Positions 48,043 through 58,689 of a DNA stretch of 64,000 nucleotides are shown in pieces. The position numbers and the translations under genes were made by a program. Source of the DNA: Vicia villosa (Eukaryota; Streptophyta; Magnoliopsida; Fabales; Fabaceae); the NCBI RefSeq assembly GCF_029867415.1, contig NC_081182.1, positions 47,455,317 through 47,519,316 of the forward strand. The letters run 5' to 3'. Each line of letters begins with the position of its first letter. Position 1 is the first letter of the stretch. The notes under the pieces were generated by a model, which saw nothing but the letters and a program-made list of their open reading frames with translations, had not been told where the DNA came from and made no database searches.

Positions 48043-48273
48043 GTATGTTTTATGTCATCAATGGCTAATTTATGTGTATTTTGAATTCCTTTTGTAATTT
48101 TTACACAAAACACTAAGCAATCAACAAAATGCAAAATTTAGTTCTATTTTCTGCATAATTCGGAAATGAACTTCCGAAATATGCTAGTCTGCCTCCAGTT
48201 TTCGGAAGTTCATTTCTGAAATGTCCACTGAAGCAGGATAAGGTTTGTTGGGCCATCATTGCTCCAATAAGTC

Positions 48274-48281
48274 TATAAATA
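48274..48281 (+). promoter_or_regulatory. TATA box of the accessory ORF
   Basis: TATAAATA lies 49 bases before the ATG at 48323, within the element and after the transposase stop. A pyrimidine-rich CTCTTCTTCATC leader follows at the distance expected for a start of transcription. This favours a second transcription unit and argues for the 48323 ATG over the upstream non-ATG frame extension. Confidence 0.6.
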
Positions 48282-48322
48282 CAACACACTCTTCTTCATC
48301 CTCTTCACACCACAAAACACAA

Positions 48323-48694
48323 ATGACACAAACCTACCCCCACCTAGCATTCGTCTACTTTGAAACCGGCTACCCGATGCCGTTCCAATTTCGCTTCTCG
48401 CGCGACACGCCATTTGCGAAGTTGATAACGTCGTTCAACACGCTTTTGCACTATCCCGAGAATCGAAAGGTTGTCAAGCTCGAGTACCGATCGCCATCGC
48501 TTAACGACGAGGGAGACATTAAGTTCACACCTTTTGAGATCAAGAACGACGAAGATTTAGCGGTTTTGTGGACAACGTTCGACCGATTTTCTTCGAAGGG
48601 TCCGATCGAGTTGGACGCGAAACTTCAAAGATCGGTGGACGACGTTATCAAAATGTTGACTCATCCCCACCTACCCGTGTTTAACAATATGTAA
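48323..48694 (+). CDS. MULE accessory protein of unknown function (123 aa)
   Basis: An intact frame begins MTQTYPHLAFVYFETG and ends PHLPVFNNM. It has an N-terminal beta-rich look (FQFRFSRDTPFAKLITSF), a KVVKLEYRSPSLN strand, the block EGDIKFTPFEIKNDEDLAVL, and a C-terminal predicted helix (AKLQRSVDDVIKML). The strand-helix-strand order with acidic motif resembles a PB1- or ubiquitin-like fold, but I cannot assign a family. There is no signal peptide or membrane segment. It has its own TATA box, sits between two palindrome arrays, and its start is traceable in the older copy at 17690-17736. The position recalls the second gene (mudrB) of maize MuDR, although I see no sequence similarity. It has stayed open while the transposase has four stops. 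Confidence 0.72.
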   Translation: MTQTYPHLAFVYFETGYPMPFQFRFSRDTPFAKLITSFNTLLHYPENRKVVKLEYRSPSLNDEGDIKFTPFEIKNDEDLAVLWTTFDRFSSKGPIELDAKLQRSVDDVIKMLTHPHLPVFNNM

Positions 48695-49062
48695 CTTTAA
48701 TCTTGTGTAATGTGATCGATGTAATCTTCATCCGATTAAATAAAGCGAATCGTTCTTGTTTGATATTTTTCTTCTGTCCAGACCTTATTTCGGAAGTACA
48801 TTTCCGAATTCATCCAAGGGGGGTGAATTCGGAGATGAACTTCCGAAGACACCAATTTTCTGAAAAACAACTTTATTTCGGAGATGCATCTCCGAAATCA
48901 ATATTTTATATTTAAAAAACACCTTTTCCGAGATACATTTCCGAAAACACCTTTTTTTTCATAAAAAGTACGTTTTCGAAAATGAACTTCCAAAACTAGG
49001 GGTATTTTGGTAAATTCACCGGAGGTGGCCAAGAAGGTTAGGAGGTGGGTGAAGAAATTTCC

Positions 49063-49204
49063 AAACAGAATTACCATCCATATTATATATTGCATTATTA
49101 CTTTTCTATAGATGCAACATTTTAGTGAGATATTCATTATCCGTATGAATTATAAGATGTCGGATAGTTTTCTCCACCATATGTCGGATAGTTTTCTCCA
49201 CCAT
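49063..49204 (-). pseudogene. Continuation of the LINE remnant beyond the MULE
   Basis: AATTACCATCCATATTATAT and the following sequence resemble the LINE copy near 25970-26090 (GAATCCATATTATGCACTGC and GAGATATTCATTATTCACAT). This confirms that the MULE split one LINE remnant. A 24-bp unit (ATGTCGGATAGTTTTCTCCA-) is duplicated in tandem at 49157-49180 and 49181-49204, at the end of the alignable part. Confidence 0.7.
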
Positions 49205-49744
49205 ATTAGTATGACTATAAAACATAAATATTAATATCAAGAAGCTGATAGTAATATAAATATTAATACCAAGCTGTAAATGAAGGTGATAGTAACATAA
49301 ATATTAATATCAAACTATAAAATGAAAGTGATATTAATTGTACACCATATAAATATTTATTTCTCAACAAAATATAAATGAAGGTGATATTAATATCAAT
49401 ATAAATATTAAAATTCATTGGAAGTTAAAATTAAAATGTCATAATTAATATAAAAAAATTATGTAAACACTACGGTACTTCTGGAATTTCGTTTACCCAT
49501 CATCTAATCATTGAATACCATATTTTCTATAATAATTTATTTTAAAATAAATTAAAATTTTAAATAAGTTTTTCTTAAAGGTGTTAAATGAGATAAGAAG
49601 GAAAAATCAATTAGTCTTTGAAATGTCAAAACCATAAATAAACCTAACCAATTTGTAAAATAGTTAGAAAACGGTTATGAAGCTTTGTTATGAGTTACTT
49701 ACTATATAGATAATCTGCACTTAATGTGAAATTCAGATTAATGA
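49205..49744. repeat. AT-rich DNA with irregular repeats
   Basis: TAAATATTAATATCAA-like units recur irregularly at 49222-49420, with AAATGAAGGTGATA words between them. No gene. Confidence 0.5.
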
Positions 49745-49804
49745 ATAATGAAAAGCTTGTGCATCACAATCATTGCCTCTCTAATGTATCTTCTTTATGT
49801 TCAA

Positions 49805-50710
49805 TTTCAATTTTAACGTGGTAGCATCGACCTGTTATCAAGCTATATTTGTTGCATTTAGATAATATTTTGCTCACCAATCATAATTTTCTCTAATCTA
49901 AAATCAAGATCCTTCCATTTTTTTTTCTTTCCCTCCATCTCAACATGTCAGTGGCAAGCTCTTTCAACAGTATTAATGGCAGATCCTCCTCTAATGCTAA
50001 CAAGGGCTATCAAACGGATACTCTAAACCCTATTTCATGGACCCAAATAAAAATCCAGCTTTGGTTCGTGTTTCTCCACTACTCACCAACAACAATTATA
50101 TTTCTTAGTCTCGTTCCATTCCCATGGCTTTAATGTCTTTGAAAAAAATTTCAATTCATCAATGGTGCATTGCCTCAACCACCTGATGAAGATCATGATT
50201 CCATCGCTTGGTATAGGTGGAACACAGTGATCATGTCTTGGATCAATAAATCTGTTGAATTGAACATTTCTCAAAGCATTTTATGGATGGAAATTACAGC
50301 TGAGATATGGAGTGAGTTGAAGGATCATTTGTATCAAGTAGATAGATGTCTTCAGAATCTTACACATTCAAAAGGAAATTTCCACTTTAAAGCAAGGTAA
50401 TTAATCTATTTCCTCTACCATCAAAAAAAAAAAATTAATCTATTTCCTCTTATTACACAAAGCTTACAAAATTATGGAAAGAATTGGACAATTTTCGTCC
50501 AAATCTTGATCGCACTTATGAAATCACATGCCAAGCAATTACTAAGATTCGTACTTACAAAAATGGAGACCAACTTATTAGGTTTCTCAAATGCTTGAAT
50601 GATCAATACTCATCAGTTAGATCACAAATCATTGTTGTGAATCTTGTTGTAATTTACGACAAAATTCAATATCAATTTGTAACGAAAAGAATAGTAGCAA
50701 CTCAAATAAA
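49805..50710 (+). pseudogene. Copia gag remnant (first copy)
   Basis: A primer-binding-like ACGTGGTAGCATCGACC lies near 49815-49831. The gag follows from about 49945: copia N-terminal block (SVASSFNSINGRSSSNANKG, DTLNP, then frame changes), INGALPQPPDEDHDSIAWYR, TAEIWSELKDHLYQ, and a UBN2-type segment ending FLKCLNDQYSSVRSQI. Several frameshifts and a low-complexity insertion near 50430 are present. It ends at the border of the minus-strand LTR at 50711. Confidence 0.78.
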
Positions 50711-51112
50711 TGGTCTACAACAATAATAATTCGTACACAGATAATATAACAAAATAAGGCGAGAAAAAGACGAAGGTTTGATTACCCGGTTCGATTAAAC
50801 GATCTACTATGGGGGAGAGAACCGCTCTCCAATTCACTATACTCAGAAAGTTGTTACAAGAGATTAAAAATGAGTTACAAGAAAATAGTCTTCGCAGTTC
50901 CCAAAGAACAAACCCTATTTTCTACCCATTTTTTCCCAACCTCTCCAACTCTGAATATAAGAATCACTCAAACTCAAGGTAATTAGAAGTATTTCCCAAT
51001 CCCTTAGATAACTTCAAAGGTTTCCCAAAAACCTTTATCTTTCTAAATTTTCCCTTGAAATTCTCTAAACCCTTATTCTCCTTTGTTGTTGTAAGCTCTA
51101 AGATCGTCAAAC

Positions 51113-51150
<38 letters not shown>

Positions 51151-51189
51151 CCAAAATCTAACAAATCTATAACAAATTACAACACATAT
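50711..51189 (-). repeat. Copia LTR copy A, first part
   Basis: Starts TGGTCTACAACAATAA and continues to TSD CATAT at 51185-51189, where a 3.3-kb element interrupts it. It resumes at 54487. It is highly similar to 56915-57360. A (TA)n run lies at 51115-51150. Confidence 0.75.
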
Positions 51190-54100
51190 TGTAGCGGGGA
51201 AAATCTGAGATCGAAGCCATTGGAATTGACTCGACTCAATATTTTAGTGAAAGTCGCCACCGCGCTTTATTGTTTCCAAAGGAAAAGGGAAAAGAACGAA
51301 TAAAATCCAAAGTTTTTTTTTAAACAAATAGAAGAGATCTTAGGTACGGGTGTTGTTTATACAAGGGGAAGGTTTTAAGCACCCCTCATATCTGTGGTAT
51401 TCCACAGGAATCTTTTTGAAAATCTGTGTCGTGTGTGCTAAAAACGGTTTGTTTTATTTTTAAAATAAGCTCGGCAAGACGTTAAGCCTTGTGCCTACAT
51501 ACCTCCTCGGTGCAATGGAGAAGTCAGAGCTAATGTAGTTCCGCTTAAAGGGAAAAACTTTTTTTTTTTAAAAAAACAAATAAACACTTTATCGTCGTCG
51601 GAGAGAAATACTCAGCCATTGATCTTGAGCATGAGAACAAATGAATTCTTTGCATCGCAAATGAAAGAAGGGCTCCAACTCGGATAAAATCGACGATTAT
51701 GCCACTAGCTCTCTCACGCGGAAAAGATCTCATTATATCAATCAATTTCAAAATCGTGGGGTATAACCGCTCGTTTCGACAATTAACAGTGTCTAAAATT
51801 TTGAAGAAAAAGCCACTAAGGGCAAAAGATATTTTTTAAGAAAAAGGTTTTGAAAAGGTTTGCAAACATAAGAATGTTTTGGAAAAAGGGAGAAGATTTT
51901 GAAAATTAAAGAAGGGGAGGAGATGAAGAGGCTATCCTATTGCGTAAAATAAAAGCTAAGGAAAGAAACGGTCTAACCGAAGAAGAAGCCAACACTTGAC
52001 ATTGTGAGTCAAGGTAGATTTCCCATCCTTTGGAATATCAATACTAAACCAACATTATCACTTTGGGATCCAGATGAATTTATTATCTTAGCACCACTTC
52101 GCATTAAGCACATTAAAATTCTGACGAAAATCGGGCAGAGTCACGGCTGTTTTCGGGTAAAATCCTTATATCGATGCCTTGGAATTAACCATCAAGGGCT
52201 TTCAAGGAAATACCTGCACATACAAACAAACAACAATCCAATGCCAGACAGACAGAATAACAGCAGAGTAACAATATCATGAGGGTCCAGAGGTACTAAG
52301 TCCATAAGTCCGAATCTCCAAAATGCTAGGGATAGTAACCAATAGTCCAAAAGAGAGCCTTAGGTGTTTTTTAGATTTTTGTTATTTATTAGTGTTTTAG
52401 CATAAAAGTAAAGTATGGTCCAAGTGGACAAAAGAAAAATAGCGGAAGCATAAACATATGTCCAAATGGACAAAGAGAAAATAGCGGAATGTAAATATGA
52501 TGAAATGATAAAATAAAGCGATAAAGCGAGAAATATAAAGAGCAATATAATAAAGTGCGGAAATTAAAGTCAATTGTTAGATGTTAAAGATAACCATCTT
52601 GAAACTTGTCAAGTATGTTATCAAAGTTAGTAATGAAGATCGATGGTGAGTGAAGGATGTACTCGGATTTAAATTCAATAGAAATTTATCAGAAGCTTGA
52701 TAAAATCATAGCGACTACACGATAAACCTTCATAAGTCTTAAATCAACCGCATACAATTCTCTTCCATATTTGATCTTTTTGATTCGGGACACGAAATAT
52801 TGCGCTATGTTAAGCAGATCGCCAAGTGATTTATGTAGAAATCACCCTACAACGAGGCCGGTCAAAACTTTATGTGCTAATGCATGCGAGAGAAGTGATA
52901 TGTAGATCACTCTCCGAAAGCAATACCGCACGAAAAGAAAAATGGTGAGTGATCTAGTCTTTACCAAGAATCCATAAGAATTCTCAAGGTATTAAGACTT
53001 TCATCGATCAAAATAAAGAGAAACAAAAGATGGAACCACATTAAATGCTCCTTTCATCCATAATTTCAATCACTTAATATTGCGGATTCGGATTCTCATC
53101 CTATCGACGCCCTAAGTCCATTGAAATTAGAGAGAAATTAGGCCTCTAACTTGTGATTCAAAGAAAATATCAAAAGAATGGAGTAGAAGATGAGTTAGAA
53201 CCAAAAACAAGTCAAAAACCACAAAAACAAGCATTCTGCCCAGATGTAAATCGATTTGCATAACTCTGTTTTCAAATCTGCGCAGTTTTTTAGTTGTGTA
53301 AATCGATTTGCACCAGATGTAAATCAATTTGCACAACACAGTTTTCAAAAAATCAGCAAATCAAGAGAAGAAAACTTGTTTAAACATAAAACCAAACACC
53401 TTGTGATCTTGGATCAATTTGTGCACGAAAATGTATCAAGTAAGCAAGCAAAACTCATCAATGTAGCACCAAAGGTGCATCAAGCATAAACAACAATGGA
53501 TCACATCTTGAATTATGGAATGGATCTAGAATTTTACTAAATCTTTCACAAACTTTGAATCTTCTTCAAGAACACACAACCACAAGCCTTGATCTCTCAC
53601 AATTGATGAAGAAAAAGTAGTGTTTATGTTGAGGTTTAGCTCTAAATTAGTGAGGTTCAAGATGTGACTCACTAATTTGTGTGGAAGAAAAAGAGCTTTG
53701 AGTGAGGGGTTTGGAAGAGGTGAGGAGAGAAAGAGCAAGAGTTTTCTTGGCTATCAAAGCTTGAAAAATGAGGAGGGGAATGCCTCAATTTATAGCACTT
53801 AGGCTTGGGAAATTTTGTGGCTTGGAGTTAGGATTGGAAAATAGAATTAGGCTTGGGAAAAGGATTTGGAGCCAAAAATGAGATCCAATGGTCTTGATGC
53901 AATCACATGAGGGTTCATGATTAAATGATGTAGGTAATCAAATACAAGAGCTAAGTCATGCTTCCCATGCTTGCAAATAATGTCAACACTTTCAAAAGCT
54001 GAAATTTGCCTTCATTTTTCCAAATTCGCACTGGTGCAATCGATTTGCACCTTATGCAAATCTATTTACATAGCTGAAAAAGACAAAATCTGGGGCAAAA

Positions 54101-54486
54101 ACAGTTATGCAAATCGATTGCTGTCTTATGCAAATCGATTTGCACTGATGGCAGAAGCAAATCTGGTGCAGAAACAGTTGTGTAAATCGATTTACACCTT
54201 ATGCAAATCGATTTGCATAGTGAAAATGTTGAAAAATGCTCCTTTTGATGGATGTTTTGACTTGGTACCTACAAAACACAAACACACAAAAGCACAAGAC
54301 AATATTTTTGGTATTTTGGTTAGTAAAACAATATATACAAGACTAAACATGGGTGCTTGATGATTCCCTTGCAGATGAATTGAGCACAACAATACAAGTA
54401 GAGCTCTAAGTTAAAACTTCTTGATTGATGATTGTTATGCAAATGATGTGTAATCTTAGGGTCAAAAAATGGGGTATGACACATAT
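51185..54486 (-). mobile_element. Large solo LTR, Tat/Ogre-like, with perfect 5-bp target duplication
   Basis: CATAT is repeated exactly at 51185-51189 and 54482-54486. The body 51190-54481 (3292 bp) starts TGTAGCGGGG and ends GGGGTATGACA; read on the minus strand, it begins TGTCATACCCC and ends CCCCGCTACA. The TG/CA ends, 5-bp duplication, size and absence of coding sequence point to a solo LTR. From memory, the TGTCATACCCC start is that of Tat/Ogre-type Ty3/gypsy LTRs in temperate legumes. It contains a cluster of ATGCAAATCGATTTGCA palindromes (53240-54225). Confidence 0.75.
53240..54225. repeat. Cluster of AAATCGATTT palindromes in the large LTR
   Basis: About nine copies of the word TGYAAATCGATTTGCA, complete or partial, in two groups: about 53244-53338 and about 54036-54222. 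The two groups lie some 700 bp apart and are separated by non-repeated sequence. Confidence 0.75.
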
Positions 54487-54822
54487 CTCCTTAATTGTTA
54501 GAATAAAAGATATTATTATAATCTTATAATATCTCTTAAATATTATAAATATCTTATAATATATCTTAGACTATTATAAATATATATCTTATAGAATATT
54601 AAAAATATATATCTTATAATATCTTTTTATATTAATTTATATGATCTCCAAATTAATATTAAATATTCTAACACTAATGAATGGATCAATGAACCGAACC
54701 GACCAAACCTGATACCCGTAAATCGCTCTAACCATATTACTTTTTGGCTTTTTGATTTTTGGCAATCTCGAAACATGTTTTCTTTCTCTTCATCAACAAA
54801 GATTTTAAGACATACTTCAACA
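54487..54822 (-). repeat. Copia LTR copy A, second part
   Basis: Continues LTR A after the solo LTR and ends ACTTCAACA at 54822, giving about 815 bp in all. On the minus strand the LTR starts TGTTGAAG, directly after the purine-rich AAGTCAAGGTGGAGAT, a good polypurine tract. It is therefore the 3' LTR of the minus-strand copia remnant to its right. Confidence 0.8.
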
Positions 54823-55950
54823 ATCTCCACCTTGACTTTAAATCGTGTTTATACCAATTTAACCATCAACAACATTGCTGCTCTCTACAAGGTTGAAACT
54901 CTAATCAATAACCTTGATCAAATTGAAACCATCCTTGAATCGTTATCTCACCACTTGCATCCCCTTGTTTCCAATTATCTTTTTTTGGCTAGGTAATTTA
55001 ACAAGCCTACAAGTATAATCTTTCAACCACCCTTGAATCCGCCTATTTTCAAATGCCTCCTTGAAGGTTTTTCTTCTATTATTTTGCAGTCCTTCAGCCA
55101 CATTAAAAACATAATATCTAAGGTTAGCATAACTGCCTCTTTGAGATAATATAATAACCGTCCTTATATTATCATGATTCAAATGATAATCATAGATCTT
55201 TGTAACCGTTCCCTCACTACTACTAGTATCTATAGTAGGAAACTCCACCTTAAATTGAGTTTTCTCAGTTATAGTTTCTACCAGGTTTCTCCCTTGGGTT
55301 TCACTATTCTCCCTCAGAAGAAATTCTCTACCAACCAAGTAAGTTGTTTTAACCTCCACTCTTCCCCAAAAATTCAATAAAAACTCAACGGTAACATGCA
55401 TTTTTATCCCTTGATTTCTGCAAAATTCATTATACTCCTCTGAAACTTTCTCAAGGCATTCATAAAGCCTTAAACTCAAATATCATAGTTCTTCCTTGTC
55501 ATGAAAGCCTCTACTAGTTAACGATGAATGAATAACAACATTTGAACCTTCTAAAATATATAGGCCACATACTTTAGACCCTTAGAAATAATCAATTATT
55601 CACACAAAATATTCAACACTCTGTGTTCAACTCTAGTACAATAGCCTAGATCATCAAACATACTTATAGATAACAAATTTCGCTTGAGTTCAGGAACATA
55701 CCTTACATTGTGAATAATAAGTTCATGACCATCAAACATTTTAAATATGAGTGTACAAATATCATGAACCTTGCATGCTTTATTATCACCAAGGTGAACT
55801 ACTCCACCTTGCACGATATTCAAAGTTTCAAAGTATTCTATTAGAACTTTAGCCCCGAGGCACAAGATAATGGCACTCCTGACCTTATCCAACATCCCGG
55901 TCTTTTGTACCTGTGTAGGCCCTATAGGGATCAATGCTTCACTCTTCAAA
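54823..55950 (-). pseudogene. Internally deleted copia polyprotein remnant
   Basis: Minus strand, right to left: a protease / pre-integrase block (GGVVHLGDNKACKV; MFDGHELIIHNVRYVPELKR; NLLSISMFDDLGYCTRVEH) at 55596-55949, then the end of integrase and the linker before reverse transcriptase (KTTYLV; VEFPTIDTSSSEGTV; KTFKEAFENRRIQGWL; LVKLPSQKKIIGNK) at 54943-55479. Most of integrase and all the reverse transcriptase core and RNase H are missing. The polypurine tract and 3' LTR follow at 54822. Confidence 0.83.
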
Positions 55951-56064
55951 GCATGGATACACTTCTCTTGAATTAAAATTCATATTAATTAATAATTAAA
56001 AGCTTGTTCATCACTATCATTTCCTCTTTAATGTATATTCTCCATGTTCAATTTCACTTTTAAC

Positions 56065-56914
56065 ATGGTACCATCGACCTTTTATCAAGCTATATCTGCT
56101 GCATTCAGATTATATTTTGCTCACCAATCACAATTTTCTCGAATCTACAATCAAGATCCTTCCATTTTTTGTTTTGTTTTTCTTTCCCTCCATCTCAACA
56201 TGTTAGCGGTAAGCTCTTTCAACAGTATTAATGGCAGATCCTCCTCTAATGCTAACAAGGGCTATCAAACTGATACTCTAAACCCTATTTCATGCAGCCA
56301 AATCAAAATCCAACTTTGGTTCGTGTTTCTCCACTACTCACCAACAACAATTATATTTCTTGGTCTCGTTCCATTACCATGACTTTAATGTCTTAGAAAA
56401 AATTACTCTTCATCAATGGTGCATTTCCTTAACCACCTGATGAAGATCATAATTTCATCGCTTGGTATAGATGCAACACAATGATCATGTCTTGGATCAA
56501 TAACTCTGTTGAATTGGAAATTTCTGAAAGCATTTTGTGGATGAAAATTACAGTTGAGATTTGGAGTGAGTTGAAGGATCATTTCTATCAAGTAGATGTC
56601 TTCAGAATCTTAAACATTCAAGAAGAAATTTTCACTTTAAAGCAAGGTAATTAATTTATTTCCTCTTATTGCACAAAGCTTAAAAAATTATGGAAAGAAT
56701 TGGATAATTTGCGTCCAAATCTTAAACGCACTTGTGAAATCACATGCCAAGTAATTACCAAGATTCATACTTACAAAGATAGAGAACAAGTTATTAGGTT
56801 TATCAAAGGCTTGAATGATCAATACTCACAAGTTAGATCACAAATCATTATTGTGAATTACGACAAAATTCAATATCAATTTGTGAGGCGATGAATAGTA
56901 GCAACCAAAATAAA
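56065..56914 (+). pseudogene. Copia gag remnant (second copy)
   Basis: The sequence parallels 49805-50710 closely, including the primer-binding-like ACATGGTACCATCGACC (56063-56079), the start SSFNSINGRSSSNANKG, the TLKQGN region and a UBN2 segment (FIKGLNDQYSQVRSQI). It also ends exactly at the border of the same LTR family. Several frameshifts are present. Confidence 0.78.
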
Positions 56915-57719
56915 TGGTCTACATCAATAATAATTCGTACACAAATAATGTAATAGAATAAGGCGAGAAAAAGACAAAGGTTTGATTACCCAGTCCAATC
57001 AAACGATTTACTCTGGAGAGATAGCAGCTCTCCAATTCACTATACTCTGAAAGTTGTTACAAGAGATTATAGATGATTTACAAGAACATAGCCTTCGCAG
57101 TTCCGAAAGAACAAATTACCCTATTTTCTACCCAAGTGTTTCTCAACCTCTCCAACTCTCAATATAAGAATAACTCAAACTCAAGGTATTTAGAAGTATC
57201 TCCCACTCCCCTTAGATAACTCCAAAGGTTTCCCAAAAACCCTTTGTCTTTATAAGTTTTTCCTTGGAATTCCCTAAACCCTTATTCTCACTTGTTGTTG
57301 TAAGCTCTAAGATCGTCACACTATCATAACTGAAGAGATACATATTTATAATAGCCAAAATCCAACAAACATAACAAATCTCAAAATATATCTCCTTAAT
57401 TGTTAAAATAAAATATATTATTACAATCTTATAATATCTCTTAGACTATTAAAAAATATATATCTTCTAGTTTATTATAAATATATATCTTATAATATCT
57501 TTTAGAATATTATAAATATCTTTTTATATAAATTTATATAATCTCCAAATTAAAATAAAATATTCTTACATTAATGAATGGATCAATGAACCAAACTGGC
57601 CGAACCCGATACCCGTAAATCGCTCGAACCAAATTACTTTTTGGCCTTTTGATTTTTTGCAATCTCGAAACAAGTTTAATTTGTCTTCATCAATAAAAAT
57701 TTTAAGACATACTTCAACA
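56915..57719 (-). repeat. Copia LTR copy B
   Basis: 805 bp, starting TGGTCTACATCAATAA and ending ACTTCAACA, the uninterrupted form of LTR A. It lies 6204 bp from LTR A with the same left flank. After it, the gag frame of the plus-strand element resumes, so it looks like a solo LTR within gag, although the 5-bp flanks (ATAAA and ATCAT) do not match. Confidence 0.75.
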
Positions 57720-58490
57720 ATCATATTAATGGAATTAGAATTCATGTTTTTCCCAATCAGAATCAGAATTTTCAAAATAAAGGAAATTCAAGTTATCGTC
57801 GCAAAGGCAAAAGAGGTGGAAAATTCCACGGTATTCGAGGTTTAGGCACAAGATTTTGTTCTCGTTGTGGTATGACTATTTCCATATTAAATTCTTGCCT
57901 TAAGAAACATGGTTTTCCTCCTCATTGGCAGCAGGATGGTGTAGATAATAATTGTGCAACTGTGAAAAGCAATTCAAGTGAATCCCAATCTAAATTCAAT
58001 GAAGAAAATGAGAAAGATGATGGATCTTTGGATTTCACACCATGTCAAGACAAGACTTTGTTAGCACTTCTTCAAAAATCATCTTCATTGTAGTCTCATA
58101 GTGTCAATCACCTAACCTCCAAAACTAAATTAGGCACAAGTATCGTCTGCACCATTCCTAATATACCAATACCTAAAACCTTTATTTTAAACATTGTTAC
58201 CACTGACCATGTGTGATATACTAGAAAAAGATATTAGTTCTCAAAACGAATTAATACCATAATTATAAAATTACCAAATGAATCGTTAGTGACCACTTAT
58301 TTTGCAGGAACCATTAAATTTGACCATTCCTTTTATATAACATATGTGTTATACTTTTCTAATTTTGCTTTCAATCTTATTTGTGTTCCTAAATCAACTC
58401 AAACACTTGACTTTCAACTAATTGTTAATGACATTGATTGTATAATACAATGCAGGACACAACTCAAACACTTTCATGTTGCTCGAGCTT
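57720..58490 (+). pseudogene. Copia gag zinc knuckle and protease remnant
   Basis: Continues the plus-strand gag beyond LTR B: a basic segment (GNSSYRRKGKRGGKF), a degenerate CCHC knuckle (CSRCGMTISILNSCLKKHGF), then DKTLLALLQKSSS, a protease trace (TTDHV) and a pre-integrase-like block ([33 protein letters not shown]). Stops and frameshifts break it. It ends at the (TA)n tract. Confidence 0.75.
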
Positions 58491-58496
58491 AGTATG

Positions 58497-58660
<164 letters not shown>

Positions 58661-58689
58661 CGACCAAAACAAGCCAATTAAACATAAGA

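Larger units (their letters stand above)
48159..48993. repeat. Right palindrome array of the MULE (7 copies)
   Basis: Copies at 48159-48178, 48201-48220, 48789-48808, 48828-48847, 48877-48896 (TTCGGAGATGCATCTCCGAA, perfect), 48926-48945 and about 48975-48993. Two precede the accessory ORF promoter and five follow its stop codon. Confidence 0.83.
44636..49070 (+). mobile_element. MULE encoding transposase-OTU protein and a separate small ORF
   Basis: The body is 44644-49062 (4.4 kb). The left end GAAAATTTCTTTACCCACC and the right end, reverse-complemented, GGAAATTTCTTCACCCACC start inverted repeats that stay similar over about 70 bp (to the ACCCCT block). AAACAGAA is repeated at 44636-44643 and 49063-49070, with a ninth base differing. 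The host LINE sequence continues on both sides. It contains a leader exon and probable intron, the transposase-OTU gene, the accessory ORF and two arrays of palindromes. GC content in the coding part is clearly higher than in the surroundings. Confidence 0.88.

Noticed and set aside
48245..48322. N-terminal extension of the accessory ORF upstream of the ATG at 48323
   Set aside because: It lies across the TATA box and probable transcription start, so it would not be in the mRNA, and it does not start with ATG.
44707..48993. Regular short palindromes as a CRISPR-like array
   Set aside because: Plant nuclear DNA, irregular spacing, the units are palindromes with variable centres, and there are no unique equal-length spacers.
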